From Clostridiales bacterium (lineage in GTDB: Bacteria > Bacillota > Clostridia > Oscillospirales > Oscillospiraceae): a DNA stretch of 20,826 nt. The stretch spans positions 1-20,826 of the forward strand of contig JAJQAS010000284.1 of NCBI GenBank assembly GCA_021203685.1. Reading direction: 5' to 3'. Below the pieces are notes generated by a model that made no database searches, was not told the DNA's origin, and was given only the letters and a program-made list of their open reading frames with translations. The translations under genes and the position numbers were made by a program. This document shows, piece after piece, positions 5,968 to 14,494 of the stretch. Each line of letters opens with the position of its first letter. Position 1 is the first letter of the stretch.

Positions 5968-8445
5968 TTAGTGTACCTCCAATTTCAAACTGTTCGCGCA
6001 TTCCTTCAGCACGTTTTGGACCTCCGCCACAGAACTGTAAAGCGCGTCCAGGTCCTTATTCAAGCGGTTCAGGCCGATTTCATCCGAGATGTCACGGTCC
6101 AGCGCTCTCTCCATTGTCTCGACAGCCTTGGTCAACTGTCTGCGGGCCGCTTTCAGCGTGCTCAGCTGTCCGGAGGCCGAGGCCAGCTTTTCCCTGACCT
6201 CCTGGGCGGTCATCGGCGTCAGCTTGCCGATCGCCGTCTCGATTTCCTGCGTCTGCCGCTCCAGGTCATCGAGGTCATTTTCCAGTCCCTGCTTCTTTGC
6301 CTGCGCATCCGCCAGGGCCTGTTTCTGTACCTCGATCGCTCTTTCCTTCTCTTCGGTCTCCTCCTTTATGGCTTTCAGCCTGTTGATATCGGCATTCAGC
6401 CGCCGCTTTCTCATTTCCAGCATCTCGCTGTCCGCCGTCTCTTCCAGCTCTTTCAGCTTCGCATTCAACTCTTCCAGCTCCGCACTGTTGGCATCCCATT
6501 TGGCTGACAGCACCTGATAGGCCGCGTCCTTGTTTTCCACTTCCGTTTTCAGCTCTGCCAACTCGGTGGCCTTTTGTGTGTTCTTCTGCCTCAAGTCGGC
6601 TTGTTCCTGGGTCAGGCTCGCAAACTTGGTTTCCTGCGCCTGCTCTCGCTCCTGCTCGGTTTTCAAAGCGGCCTCGGCATTTGGAATGTCGTTCATTTTC
6701 AGGTTCTGGACACTGGTCTGCACGGTTTCCCATTCATTTCTCAGCGTTTGAAGCGTATCCTTCAACTGCGTCAATTCCGTCTCAAGGGCTTCCTTCGCCG
6801 CCTTCTGGTTCTCCAGTTCTGCGGCCTTGGTGTCCCGCACCGCGGTTGCCTTCTCGATCTCGCCCTCGATGAGCGAAATTTCTGTCACCGTGTTGGTGCG
6901 CTCCGTGTTCAGCCTGTCCAGCGTCTGCTCTTTCTCCGCCTTCTGTTCCAGCAGCTTCTGGTATTCTTCCTCTGCATTTTGCAGCCGCTGCTCCGCCGGA
7001 GCAAACTCGTTCGCACGGTAAACCTCCGTCTCTGCCCGCTGCTTCGTGATTTGCTTTTTCTTCCATTCGCAGTTGATCACAAGCTCGTCATGCTCTTTTT
7101 GGAGCGTCTTCATCTGCTGTTCCAGGTCGTCTATGTCCGCTTGCGTCCCGGCGATGCTGTCATTCAGGCTCGTCACGCTGTCGGTATCCGCCTGCTTTTC
7201 CTCTTCCTTTTCCCGGAGCTGGTCTTGCAGCGTCACCTTCTGCGCGTTCAGGTCGGCGATCGTCTCATTGCAGGCGGTGATTTTGCCGTCCAGGTCGGCT
7301 TTCTCTGCTTCCAGCTGCTGGGCTGCCGCTTTCAGCCCGTTCAGTTTCGTTGTCGCCTCGTCCACTGCCTGCTGCCTGCTGTTCTTCTCGGACTCCGCCT
7401 GGGCGATCTCGCCCTGGAGCTGAGCGGCACGTTCTTCCAACTGAGAAATCTCCGTTTTCAGGCCGTCGAGATTATTCTCCAGCGTCGTCACACTTGTGGT
7501 GCAATCTGCTTTTTCCTGCTCCAGCCGCTGCCTGGCTTCCTCCAGTTCCGCGATTTTTGCGCGGAGCGCGTCTATCTCAGCCGTTTGCGCTATAGATTGC
7601 CCGTTTACTTCTTCCAGCTTTTGGGTCAGTGTTTCAATATCCGCTTTCAGGCCGTCCAATGTCGCTGTCGCTTCGTCCACAGCCTGCTGCCTGCTGTTCT
7701 TCTCGGACTCCGCCTGGGCGATCTCGCCCTGGAGCTGAGCGGCACGTTCTTCCAACTGAGAAATCTCCGTTTTCAGGCCGTCGAGATTATTCTCCAGCGT
7801 CGTCACACTTGTGGTACAAACCGCTTTTTCCTGCTCCAGCCGCTGTTTGTCCGCCTCCAGCGCCGCAACGTCTGCGCGGAGCGGTTTGTTCGCTTCCTCC
7901 TGCGCGATGCACGCCTGGGTCAGCGTCGTCTGCGTCTGGGTCAGCTTTGCATGTTCTGCTGTCAGCTTGTCCAGTTCCGCCTGGGCTTTCTCGGGGTCAA
8001 ACCGGAGAAGCTCCTCGCTCTTCCGCTTCACCTCGTCGCATTTGGCTTCCAGCTGCTCCCATTTTTCCTTGTCCGCCAGCCGTGTTTTCAGCTCTTCCTG
8101 GCGTTCCGTCAACTTATTCTGGGCTTTGGCAATCTCCTCGGGGATGGCGGCGAGGGGTTCCAGCGCCTCCTCCGTTTTCGCCAGTTCGGCTTTCATCTCG
8201 TCCAGCCGGGTCCGGTTGCGCGTCAGCTCGTCGCTTTTATTCGCGTAGATTTTGTTGATGATCCGGCACAGCCACACCAGCTTGGTGGGCAAGGTCTCAT
8301 CTCCAACCGGGCAGTTGTAAATATATTCTCCCGACTCATCCCGGATGTCTTTGAACAGGGAATCCACCATGCACAGCGCCATATAGATATCGGGTTCACT
8401 ATCAGCGTTGTTCTGGATGGAGGCATTGAGCTGTCGAAATTCCAT
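5968..8445 (-). CDS. 825-residue long coiled-coil protein
   Basis: Translation starts at ATG 8445, one base after the stop of the Hsp70-like gene, with GGAGGTGA about nine bases upstream. Residues 1 to about 75 look globular (MEFRQLNASIQNN; DIYMALCMVDSLFKDIR; KLVWLCRIINKIYAN). From about 80 to 820 the chain is an almost unbroken heptad-rich coiled coil of Glu, Gln, Lys, Leu and Ala. It contains a near-exact internal repeat spaced 105 residues (QLEERAAQLQGEIAQAESEK appears twice). It resembles SMC/Rad50 arms, but I see no Walker A, signature motif or Walker B, so it is not an SMC ATPase. A rod-like scaffold or tether is the likely role, perhaps bound to the Hsp70-like neighbour. Confidence 0.9.
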   Translation of the reverse strand: MEFRQLNASIQNNADSEPDIYMALCMVDSLFKDIRDESGEYIYNCPVGDETLPTKLVWLCRIINKIYANKSDELTRNRTRLDEMKAELAKTEEALEPLAAIPEEIAKAQNKLTERQEELKTRLADKEKWEQLEAKCDEVKRKSEELLRFDPEKAQAELDKLTAEHAKLTQTQTTLTQACIAQEEANKPLRADVAALEADKQRLEQEKAVCTTSVTTLENNLDGLKTEISQLEERAAQLQGEIAQAESEKNSRQQAVDEATATLDGLKADIETLTQKLEEVNGQSIAQTAEIDALRAKIAELEEARQRLEQEKADCTTSVTTLENNLDGLKTEISQLEERAAQLQGEIAQAESEKNSRQQAVDEATTKLNGLKAAAQQLEAEKADLDGKITACNETIADLNAQKVTLQDQLREKEEEKQADTDSVTSLNDSIAGTQADIDDLEQQMKTLQKEHDELVINCEWKKKQITKQRAETEVYRANEFAPAEQRLQNAEEEYQKLLEQKAEKEQTLDRLNTERTNTVTEISLIEGEIEKATAVRDTKAAELENQKAAKEALETELTQLKDTLQTLRNEWETVQTSVQNLKMNDIPNAEAALKTEQEREQAQETKFASLTQEQADLRQKNTQKATELAELKTEVENKDAAYQVLSAKWDANSAELEELNAKLKELEETADSEMLEMRKRRLNADINRLKAIKEETEEKERAIEVQKQALADAQAKKQGLENDLDDLERQTQEIETAIGKLTPMTAQEVREKLASASGQLSTLKAARRQLTKAVETMERALDRDISDEIGLNRLNKDLDALYSSVAEVQNVLKECANSLKLEVH
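7367..7500. repeat. 134-bp perfect direct repeat inside the coiled-coil gene, copy 1
   Basis: Identical to 7682-7815 at an offset of 315 bases, exactly 105 codons, so the reading frame and heptad register are kept. It encodes a block including ENNLDGLKTEISQLEERAAQ. It looks like an in-frame duplication that lengthened the rod. Confidence 0.95.
7682..7815. repeat. 134-bp perfect direct repeat inside the coiled-coil gene, copy 2
   Basis: This is the partner of 7367-7500. Similarity continues imperfectly on both sides (for example the shared RLEQEKA(D/V)CTTSVTTLE block), so the duplicated unit was probably longer than the perfect core. Confidence 0.95.
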
Positions 8446-8446
8446 A

Positions 8447-10168
8447 TCAGGTAGTCACCTCCGTCACTTCCGTCATTTCAAACATTTGTTCATAGCAGTC
8501 TAAGCGGATTGTGCGCTCCTCCCCTGACGTGCCCAGGCAAGGAACAATATGGAAGGTAACGATTTCGCTCTCATCCATGGAGAAACCACAGTTCCACAAT
8601 CCGTACGTCGGCAGCTCCGCCAGCCGACGCCGCATCTCCGGTTTCAGGATCATCAATCCGCCGTGGTTCCTGCGCTCCGTAAATTCGATGGCAAAATTCT
8701 TGATATTTTTCCGCATATTGTTGTAAACCGTGCGATTCTCAGGAACATCTGCCCGGTTGTCATCAAAGCAGAGGAAATAAGGCTTGTTCGGCTCTATCAC
8801 CTGATGGTATTTGATGCCGTAGCGGAGCCTTACCTCGCCATCCGACCCCCATGTGTAGACGCCAATGGAGTAATGAGCAATCTTTTTCAGAACGACCTTC
8901 TCCGCAGCCAGCAGGGCCGCCCCCAGGGAGATGGCCAGTTCCCGTTTGTCTGTCGGGATGTTCTGCGTCCGGAGGTCGATTCCCTTGTTTGCATCCAGCT
9001 TATAAATCTCTGCAATCTGCTTTTTCACCAAGTAGAAAGACCCAAAGCCCCCCACCAAAGCGATCTTGAATTTGTCCCGGGCGCCAGAGGCCGGGTCACA
9101 TGGGTCAGCATGGATGTGCTGTTTCACTATTTGGTTTATTTCCCCAATTTTTCTTGCTACAACACCTTCGATGGTATCCCGGTAGACCTCATACAGTTGC
9201 TGGTAAGTAACTCGAACTGCGTCTCCCTTGTAATCCAGGAAGCACAGTTTACTTGGCTCCTCCTGGAGAATTTCCGCCGGTTCCTGATACTCTCCGAACT
9301 TGTCCTCGATTGCACTGATTCGAATCGCTGATTTGAGCTGACTTTCCAGATCCCGCACAAACGCGAGGAACGCCGGGCTGGTGTAATCAGGTTCCTTGTT
9401 TGCGTCCAACTTTCCACAGTCCCGCAGCGCCCGCACGGCCAGGGCCTGCATATAGGCAATACCCGCTTTGCCGATGGTGTATTCTCCCCGCGCATTGGGG
9501 TGGTTTTCGCCCTCGCCTCTATCGTCTACCCACTGAATCTCCATTGTCCCATCCTCGTTGGGATACACCTTGGTCAGGGTGATGTCCAGGGTGCCGCCGC
9601 CGTAGTCGATGAGCAGCAGATACCCGTCAAAGCGTTCCTTCTTCGTCTTTTCGTAATTGTAGGCAAAAAAGGCGCTGGCCGCCTCCGGTTCGTTGACCAC
9701 CTGGACGTCCTTGACTTTCAATTCCTGCAAAATTTCCCGCAGGATGTTCCGTCCATCCAAGGTGCCCAACTTCTTACTCCAAATCTCGGGGACGCAGATA
9801 CAGACCTTTTCTAGCCCTTTGCCATCGTCATACCGGTTCAAAATGCCCTGCAGGGTAGAGTCCAGAAAGCATTTGGAAATCTCTCTGGGCGTATGCTTTC
9901 TGTCGTACCCGCGGCTGCGCAGCACCTTCTGGTCCGTCTCCGTCAGGAGCATTTTGAACGCTTCGTAGGTGTGGAAGATGCTTCTCCCCACCTGTTCTTT
10001 TGCCGCCTTTCCGCAGGACACCTCGTCCTCACCCTTCATGATGCTGACCACAGAAGGGATGCTGGCTGACTCCCCCTCCACCAGTGTCAGAGCTTCCACG
10101 CGGTCCTCTGCGCTGTTATAGGCCGACACCGTAGAGTAGGTGCTGCCAAAGTCGATTCCAAGTTTCAT
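8447..10168 (-). CDS. Hsp70/DnaK-like ATPase with a nonstandard C-terminal domain
   Basis: The product is 573 residues from ATG 10168, preceded by AAAAAGGAGAACAGGA. A 27-residue upstream extension overlaps the previous gene and lacks conservation, so it is rejected. Actin/Hsp70 ATPase motifs are intact: phosphate-1 GIDFGSTYS at residues 4-12, VNEPEAASA at 158-166, phosphate-2 LLIDYGGGTLD at 185-195, and the adenosine motif ALVGGFGSF at 370-378. The last 140 or so residues are strand-rich (VRLRYGIKYHQVIEPNKPYF; SEIVTFHIVPCLG) but do not look like a DnaK substrate-binding domain plus lid, and the EEVD-like tail is absent. No DnaJ or GrpE is nearby. It probably acts as a dedicated switch or assembly chaperone for this gene set; its partner is unknown. 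Confidence 0.92.
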   Translation of the reverse strand: MKLGIDFGSTYSTVSAYNSAEDRVEALTLVEGESASIPSVVSIMKGEDEVSCGKAAKEQVGRSIFHTYEAFKMLLTETDQKVLRSRGYDRKHTPREISKCFLDSTLQGILNRYDDGKGLEKVCICVPEIWSKKLGTLDGRNILREILQELKVKDVQVVNEPEAASAFFAYNYEKTKKERFDGYLLLIDYGGGTLDITLTKVYPNEDGTMEIQWVDDRGEGENHPNARGEYTIGKAGIAYMQALAVRALRDCGKLDANKEPDYTSPAFLAFVRDLESQLKSAIRISAIEDKFGEYQEPAEILQEEPSKLCFLDYKGDAVRVTYQQLYEVYRDTIEGVVARKIGEINQIVKQHIHADPCDPASGARDKFKIALVGGFGSFYLVKKQIAEIYKLDANKGIDLRTQNIPTDKRELAISLGAALLAAEKVVLKKIAHYSIGVYTWGSDGEVRLRYGIKYHQVIEPNKPYFLCFDDNRADVPENRTVYNNMRKNIKNFAIEFTERRNHGGLMILKPEMRRRLAELPTYGLWNCGFSMDESEIVTFHIVPCLGTSGEERTIRLDCYEQMFEMTEVTEVTT

Positions 10169-10193
10169 TCCTGTTCTCCTTTTTCGTGTTTCC

Positions 10194-11898
10194 TCAGGAA
10201 ATGCCCCATTCCCGGCACAGCTGCCAGAAAGCCTGGTCCCGCAGGGCAAACGGCGTCTCCTCCGAGAATTTTACAATGCTCTCGTGTTTGGACAGGGCCT
10301 TGATGGCCCCATAGGTGGAAGAAATCTCCGGGCTCTTGGGCTGGAGCTTAAAGACATATTCCACATCCCGCAGTTTCAGGTCGCTGACGTTGTGCACCGC
10401 CCAGGTAAGCACATAGCGGGAATAATCATCGCTGCCCCCCCACAAAGCGGGACAGGCTCTGGGTGGACAGGATCACGCCCACGCCGAACTCCCGGCCCTC
10501 CTTCATGATCTTCCGCAGGGAGGGGAAGTCCTGGCTCATGAAGTTGTCCGCCTCGTCCACCAAAATCAGGCTGCGGAGCTGCCGGTACCGGCCATCGGTC
10601 TTGCTGGAGCCACAGGCCTGCATCTGGGCGTAGAACAGATCCAGGGTGATGGCCACCACCAGACTTTGAAAATCCTCGTCGTAGCCGGACAGATCCACCA
10701 CCACGATCCCGCCCTGCAGCACATCGGCCAATGACCTGGCCTTTGCTGGGTCACGCTCAAAGATGCGGAAATCGTTGATCCTCCGCATGGCCGATGTCAG
10801 CGAGTCCGGCGTCCGGCCTTCCGTCTCCCGGTCGAAAATCTTACATGCCTGGGCAAAGGTGGGGGCTTTTCTGTCCCAGGTCGCCTCATTCTCCGGGTCA
10901 ATGCCCTGTTCCTGATAGGCCTTGATGAGACAGTTCAACAAGGTCTGCTGCTGCTTGGGGCCAAGGCCGTAGATTTTGGAAACGGTGTCCTTAAACACGC
11001 TGGCCGTGTGCAAGGGCAGCAGCGGCTTGAACTTTCGCGTCCGGTTGAGGGCCAGCGGGTTATACGGCAGCAGGTAGGGCTTCAGCACCCGGGCGGGGAC
11101 GGCCTTGCAGAAGTCCGTCTGGCTCTGGTTGTAGTCGCCTTTGTAATCGAAAATCAGCATCCCCAGGGGCTGGCCGTCGTAGTTGTTCCCCTGCTGGCGG
11201 TAGAGCTGAGCGATGAGGGATTTTGTGAACTGGGTCTTGCCCGTCCCCATTGTGCCGATGATACCCATATTGGTGTGGAACACCTGCTCTGTGTCGTTGG
11301 GCCGCCAGATGACCGGCTCGCCGTCCTCCAGCCGGTGGCCGAAGAGGATCTCCATCGAGCGGGGCGGCAGCGCGGCCGCCTCTTCGTCCGCCTCCCAGGG
11401 AGCGTCTTCCCCTTCCGTAGGAGCTGCTTCGTTCCCGGGTGCTTCCATCTCTGGCAGGAACGGCTCCTCTGCCAGAGGAGCCTCCTCCTTCTCCCCGGTT
11501 TCTCCATACACGGGCGTCTCCTCCACAGAGGCGGGTTCCTCCACGGGAGTCGGTTCCTGCACAGGCTCGTTTTCCGTCGGTTCGGGCTGCGGTTCCGGGG
11601 CAAAGACGGCGGAAAACGTCTCGTCAAAGCGCAGGAGCAGCGCAGCCACATGACGGCAGAGGCGGTGCTGCCGCCCGCCAAAGGGGCAGTCGCAGGAAAA
11701 GCCGGTGAGCGCGTTGTCCGTTACAGTGGCCGACGCATGGCTGACGAATTGGAACGGGTCGATCACCTTAGCCGACACTCGGACGCTTCCGTCCTCCGTC
11801 CGCTCCATCCTTTCGTGGGCGACCCCTTTCAGGAGCTGCTCTCCCTCTCTTGCCATTTCCTCGCCGCAGGCGCGGCGTATCTTTTCACTCCAATTCAT
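10194..11898 (-). CDS. SWIM zinc-finger plus HerA/DptH-like ATPase, frame interrupted at a G7 tract
   Basis: Starts at ATG 11898. The N-terminal domain has a SWIM zinc finger, C69-x-C71 with C81-x-H83. An acidic, proline-rich linker follows (about 100-170), then a HerA/FtsK-type ATPase: Walker A GTMGTGKT at 215-222, an IFDYKGDY segment, and Walker B LILVDE at 444-449. The frame ends at SLSRFVGGQR, but skipping one G of the G7 at 10435-10441 continues as GGSDDYSRYVLTWAVHNVSD to a stop at 10194. That is the expected C-terminus of this family, giving about 567 residues. HerA-like and DptH ATPases translocate or remodel DNA, and SWIM domains bind nucleic acid or protein. A nucleic-acid motor or sensor in a conflict system is inferred. 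As sequenced, the C-terminal 79 residues are lost. Confidence 0.85.
10435..10441 (-). other. G7 homopolymer breaking the HerA-like ATPase frame
   Basis: On the coding strand TTT GTG GGG GGG CAG CGA TGA ends the upstream frame. With six Gs instead of seven it would read TTT GTG GGG GGC AGC GAT GAT and continue for 79 more sensible codons. The tract could be a base-call or assembly error, a fixed mutation, or a short phase-variable switch. Confidence 0.7.
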
Positions 11899-11931
11899 CT
11901 CGTTCCAACCTTTCCTGTGTCGTTCTCACGG

Positions 11932-12204
11932 TCAAAGCCACAGGCACAGCGCCACGCCCAGCACGATCTGGGCCACCAAAATCAGCGGCGTGCCATACAC
12001 GAAATACCAATGCCGGGTCTTGTGGCGAAAGGTGTACATCCCCAGCAGCACGCCCACGCTGCCTCCCAGCAGCGCAATAATGAACAACGTCCGCTCCCGG
12101 ATACGCCACTTGCCCCGCTCTGCCCGGCGCTTGTCGCTGCCCATGGCGGTGAAGCCCACTATGTTGGCCGCCGCCAGGTAGAGCAAAATAATCAAAAGTT
12201 TCAT
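11932..12204 (-). CDS. DUF1294 family small membrane protein
   Basis: The product is 90 residues from ATG 12204, with GGAGG seven bases upstream. It has the usual DUF1294 layout: an N-terminal hydrophobic helix (LLIILLYLAAANIVGFTA), the conserved basic loop MGSDKRRAERGKWRIRERTL, a Gly-rich membrane helix (ALLGGSVGVLLGMYTF), the FRHKTRHW block and a final membrane helix. The family is widespread in bacteria and its function is not established. It sits between the LRR genes and the ATPase set with about 33 bases on either side, so it may be a bystander gene in the transcription unit. Confidence 0.88.
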   Translation of the reverse strand: MKLLIILLYLAAANIVGFTAMGSDKRRAERGKWRIRERTLFIIALLGGSVGVLLGMYTFRHKTRHWYFVYGTPLILVAQIVLGVALCLWL

Positions 12205-12238
12205 TGTTGTGCCTCCTGCGCGCTGCGCGTCGTCGGGG

Positions 12239-14401
12239 TTATCCCCAACTGGTGCCGGTGTACATATCTGTGGTGTCTGCGTTGGTGGTGTCCAGCCAGG
12301 AAGGGTCGAAATGGGCCAGGGATCGACAGGCGTAAAGCATCCACTTCATGTTTTTCACGTTGGCGGTGTTCCAGCCGGACAGGTTCAACGTTTTCAGGAC
12401 GCCGCAGTTGCAGAACAACCCGCTCATATCCGTTGCCCGGGCGGTGTTCCAGCCGGACAGGTTCAGCGCCGTCAGCGCGTCGCAGTATCCAAACATCCAG
12501 CTCATGTCCGTCGCACTGGCAGGGTTCCAGCCGGTCAAATCGACCTTCGCCAGCGCTTTACAGTCGTAAAAAATCTGACGCATATTCGTCACCCTGGAGA
12601 CATCCCAGCCAGACAGGTCCAGCGTTTCCAGGGCATTGCATTCGCAAAACATCGCGTACATATTTGTCACATTAGAGGTATCAAAACCGGACAGATCCAG
12701 CTTGTTCAATGCGCTGCTGCTATCAAACATCGCGTACATATTCGTCACTTGATGCGTGTTCCAGCCGGACAGATTCAGAGACTTCAGGGCATAGCAATGC
12801 GACAGCGTCCAACTCATATTTGTTACGTTGGAGGTGTCCAGACTTGACAGGTCCAGCGCAGGCAGGACCTTGCAGCCCGAAAACATCCCGGTCATATCCG
12901 TCACGTTGGATGTGTCGAAATTCCCGCCAAATTGGATAGACGTTACATTTTCATATTTCGCAAACAGATCCCGGCAGGAACTTCCGGCAGTTACGCCTCC
13001 CTCTCCGGCGATACACTGCACAGAACCAGTTGTCCAGCATAAAACGCTGCCGTCTCCCTCCATGGAACAGTCAACTGCGCTCTCCGGTGCATTGGCCAGG
13101 GTGTTCAGGAACCGGATCACCCTGATCCTGCTTTTCGGCGTGACCCCGTCAAAGGAGAGCGTTGCGCTGCATGGCTTCAAAGTGCCCCCGCGCTTTCCCC
13201 AGCGGGTGCCGGTGTACATATCCGTCGTGTCCGCATTGGAGGTGTCCAGCCAGGAGGGGTCGAAGTCGGTCAGCGCGGTGCAACCGGCAAACATTTCTAT
13301 CATATAGAACACGTAAGCGGTATCCCACCCGGACAGATTCAGGGAGCGCAGGGAAGCGCATCCATAAAACATACCATCCATAATCTCCACGTTAGAGGTA
13401 TCCCACCCGGACAGATCCAGGGAGGTCAGGGCAGAGCAGCCGGCAAACACATAGGCCATACCATGTAACTGGGAAGTATCAAAGCCGGATACGTCCAGTT
13501 CTTTCAAAGAAGAACACCCAAAAAACATCATGTCGATATCCACGGAGATATCAAGTCCGGTCACGTTCAACGCTTCCAGGTCATAGCAGCCGCCAAACAT
13601 CCCGCTCATATCCTCCACCCTGGAAGTGTCGAAGCCGGACACATCCAGCGCCGTCAGAGAAGCGCAGTTGCAAAACATACCGCCCATATTTACCACGTTG
13701 GCAGTGTTGAAACCGGACACATCCAGCGATTTCAAGGCATGGCAATCATAAAACATCATGGTCATGTCCGTTACATTGGAGGTGTCGAAATTCCCGTCAA
13801 AATGGATGGCTGTCACTTTTTCATACCCCGAAAACAGGCCGATGCAGTCAGTTCCGGCCACCACGCCGCCTTCCCCGGCGATGTACTGCACCGTTCCCTC
13901 CGTCCAACACAGAACGCCGCGGTCTTTCTCCTCGGACAGGTCAGCCGCGCTTTCCGGTGCGTTTTTCAGGGTATTCAAAAAGCGGATCTCTGTGACTCTG
14001 CCCTTCTCTGTCACTCCATCCAGCGAATACACATCTGGCTTTTCCATTGTCCTGTATTGGATGACGCCTTTCCACCCGGGGCGGACACCCGCACTTTCCG
14101 GCGTATGATCCTCGTTTTTCACAAAATAGGTTTCTACGCCACCCTCAAATGGGTTTCCCACTTTTCTCATCCGGTTGCAGCGGTGCCGCTCCTGGACAGA
14201 CTGCGCCGTTTTGAGGTGCTGCAATTCCGCCGCAAGCGCCTGCGTCTGCGCCAGCAGCCGCTGCAGCTCCGCCTCCAGGTCTTCCACCGTCTGTTGCGCC
14301 GGTCTTTCCTGCTCCGGCAGCTTCATCAGGGTGGGGTAGCGCAGAAAATCGGTGCTGCTGTCGGCGCCGCCGAGGTTTGTGGTTTTTCTGTTTTCAGGCA
14401 T
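12239..14401 (-). CDS. BspA-type LRR protein with two LRR modules (720 residues)
   Basis: Starts at ATG 14401 (MPENRK, like the MPEKR start of the next two upstream genes), with GAGG about eight bases ahead. STDFLRYPTLMKLP at 16-29 is this gene's version of the NYLAYPTLM motif, followed by a short coiled coil (about 35-75). Two complete modules follow. Each has a BspA-type cap (SLDGVTEKGRVTEIRFL...GVLCWTEGTVQYIAGEGGV; second cap FDGVTPKSRIRVIRFL) and a run of 23-24-residue repeats of the form LxxLDLSGWDTSxVTNMxxMFxxC. Each module ends in a terminal DMYTGT block. There is no signal peptide or membrane segment, which is unusual because BspA-type proteins are normally surface-exposed. Probably a ligand- or protein-binding scaffold. 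Confidence 0.9.
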   Translation of the reverse strand: MPENRKTTNLGGADSSTDFLRYPTLMKLPEQERPAQQTVEDLEAELQRLLAQTQALAAELQHLKTAQSVQERHRCNRMRKVGNPFEGGVETYFVKNEDHTPESAGVRPGWKGVIQYRTMEKPDVYSLDGVTEKGRVTEIRFLNTLKNAPESAADLSEEKDRGVLCWTEGTVQYIAGEGGVVAGTDCIGLFSGYEKVTAIHFDGNFDTSNVTDMTMMFYDCHALKSLDVSGFNTANVVNMGGMFCNCASLTALDVSGFDTSRVEDMSGMFGGCYDLEALNVTGLDISVDIDMMFFGCSSLKELDVSGFDTSQLHGMAYVFAGCSALTSLDLSGWDTSNVEIMDGMFYGCASLRSLNLSGWDTAYVFYMIEMFAGCTALTDFDPSWLDTSNADTTDMYTGTRWGKRGGTLKPCSATLSFDGVTPKSRIRVIRFLNTLANAPESAVDCSMEGDGSVLCWTTGSVQCIAGEGGVTAGSSCRDLFAKYENVTSIQFGGNFDTSNVTDMTGMFSGCKVLPALDLSSLDTSNVTNMSWTLSHCYALKSLNLSGWNTHQVTNMYAMFDSSSALNKLDLSGFDTSNVTNMYAMFCECNALETLDLSGWDVSRVTNMRQIFYDCKALAKVDLTGWNPASATDMSWMFGYCDALTALNLSGWNTARATDMSGLFCNCGVLKTLNLSGWNTANVKNMKWMLYACRSLAHFDPSWLDTTNADTTDMYTGTSWG

Positions 14402-14429
14402 GACAGTACCTCACTTTCCCTGTTTTTTC

Positions 14430-14438
14430 ATTATACCA
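14430..14438 (-). promoter_or_regulatory. Extended -10 promoter of the 12239-14401 LRR gene
   Basis: TATAAT (complement of 14430-14435) is preceded by TGG, giving an extended -10 element. The -35 position (complement of 14453-14458, TGGCAA) matches TTGACA at only three of six positions. It lies about 30 bases upstream of the start codon. The weak -35 fits activator dependence. Confidence 0.65.
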
Positions 14439-14461
14439 ACTTTCACCTGTTCTTGCCAGTA

Positions 14462-14492
14462 TTTTCGACGGGATATCTCTAAAATACGAAAA
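14462..14492 (-). promoter_or_regulatory. Inverted repeat TTTTCG-N19-CGAAAA upstream of the promoter
   Basis: The 6-bp arms are at 14462-14467 and 14487-14492. The near arm ends 26 bases upstream of the -10 box, just beyond the -35 region. The same repeat with identical spacing occurs at 16365-16395. A regulator site is likely but the regulator is unknown. Confidence 0.5.
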
Positions 14493-14494
14493 GG

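Noticed and set aside
5968..8445. SMC or Rad50 ATPase
   Set aside because: Only the coiled coil is present; no Walker A, signature or Walker B motifs are visible at either end.
6574..8454. 626-codon open frame on the plus strand
   Set aside because: Shadow of the 825-residue coiled-coil gene. Its product is Leu/Arg/Phe-rich with no family resemblance, and the minus-strand gene is clear.
10169..10249. 27-residue upstream extension of the Hsp70-like protein
   Set aside because: It overlaps the preceding gene, has no ribosome binding site of its own, and Hsp70 proteins begin at the MKLGIDFG motif, which has a good ribosome binding site.
11008..12675. 555-codon open frame on the plus strand
   Set aside because: It crosses three minus-strand genes antisense and shows repeat-derived shadow sequence at its end.
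12239..14401. Secreted surface BspA adhesin
   Set aside because: No signal peptide, lipobox or sorting signal is present. The N-terminus is hydrophilic and coiled-coil.
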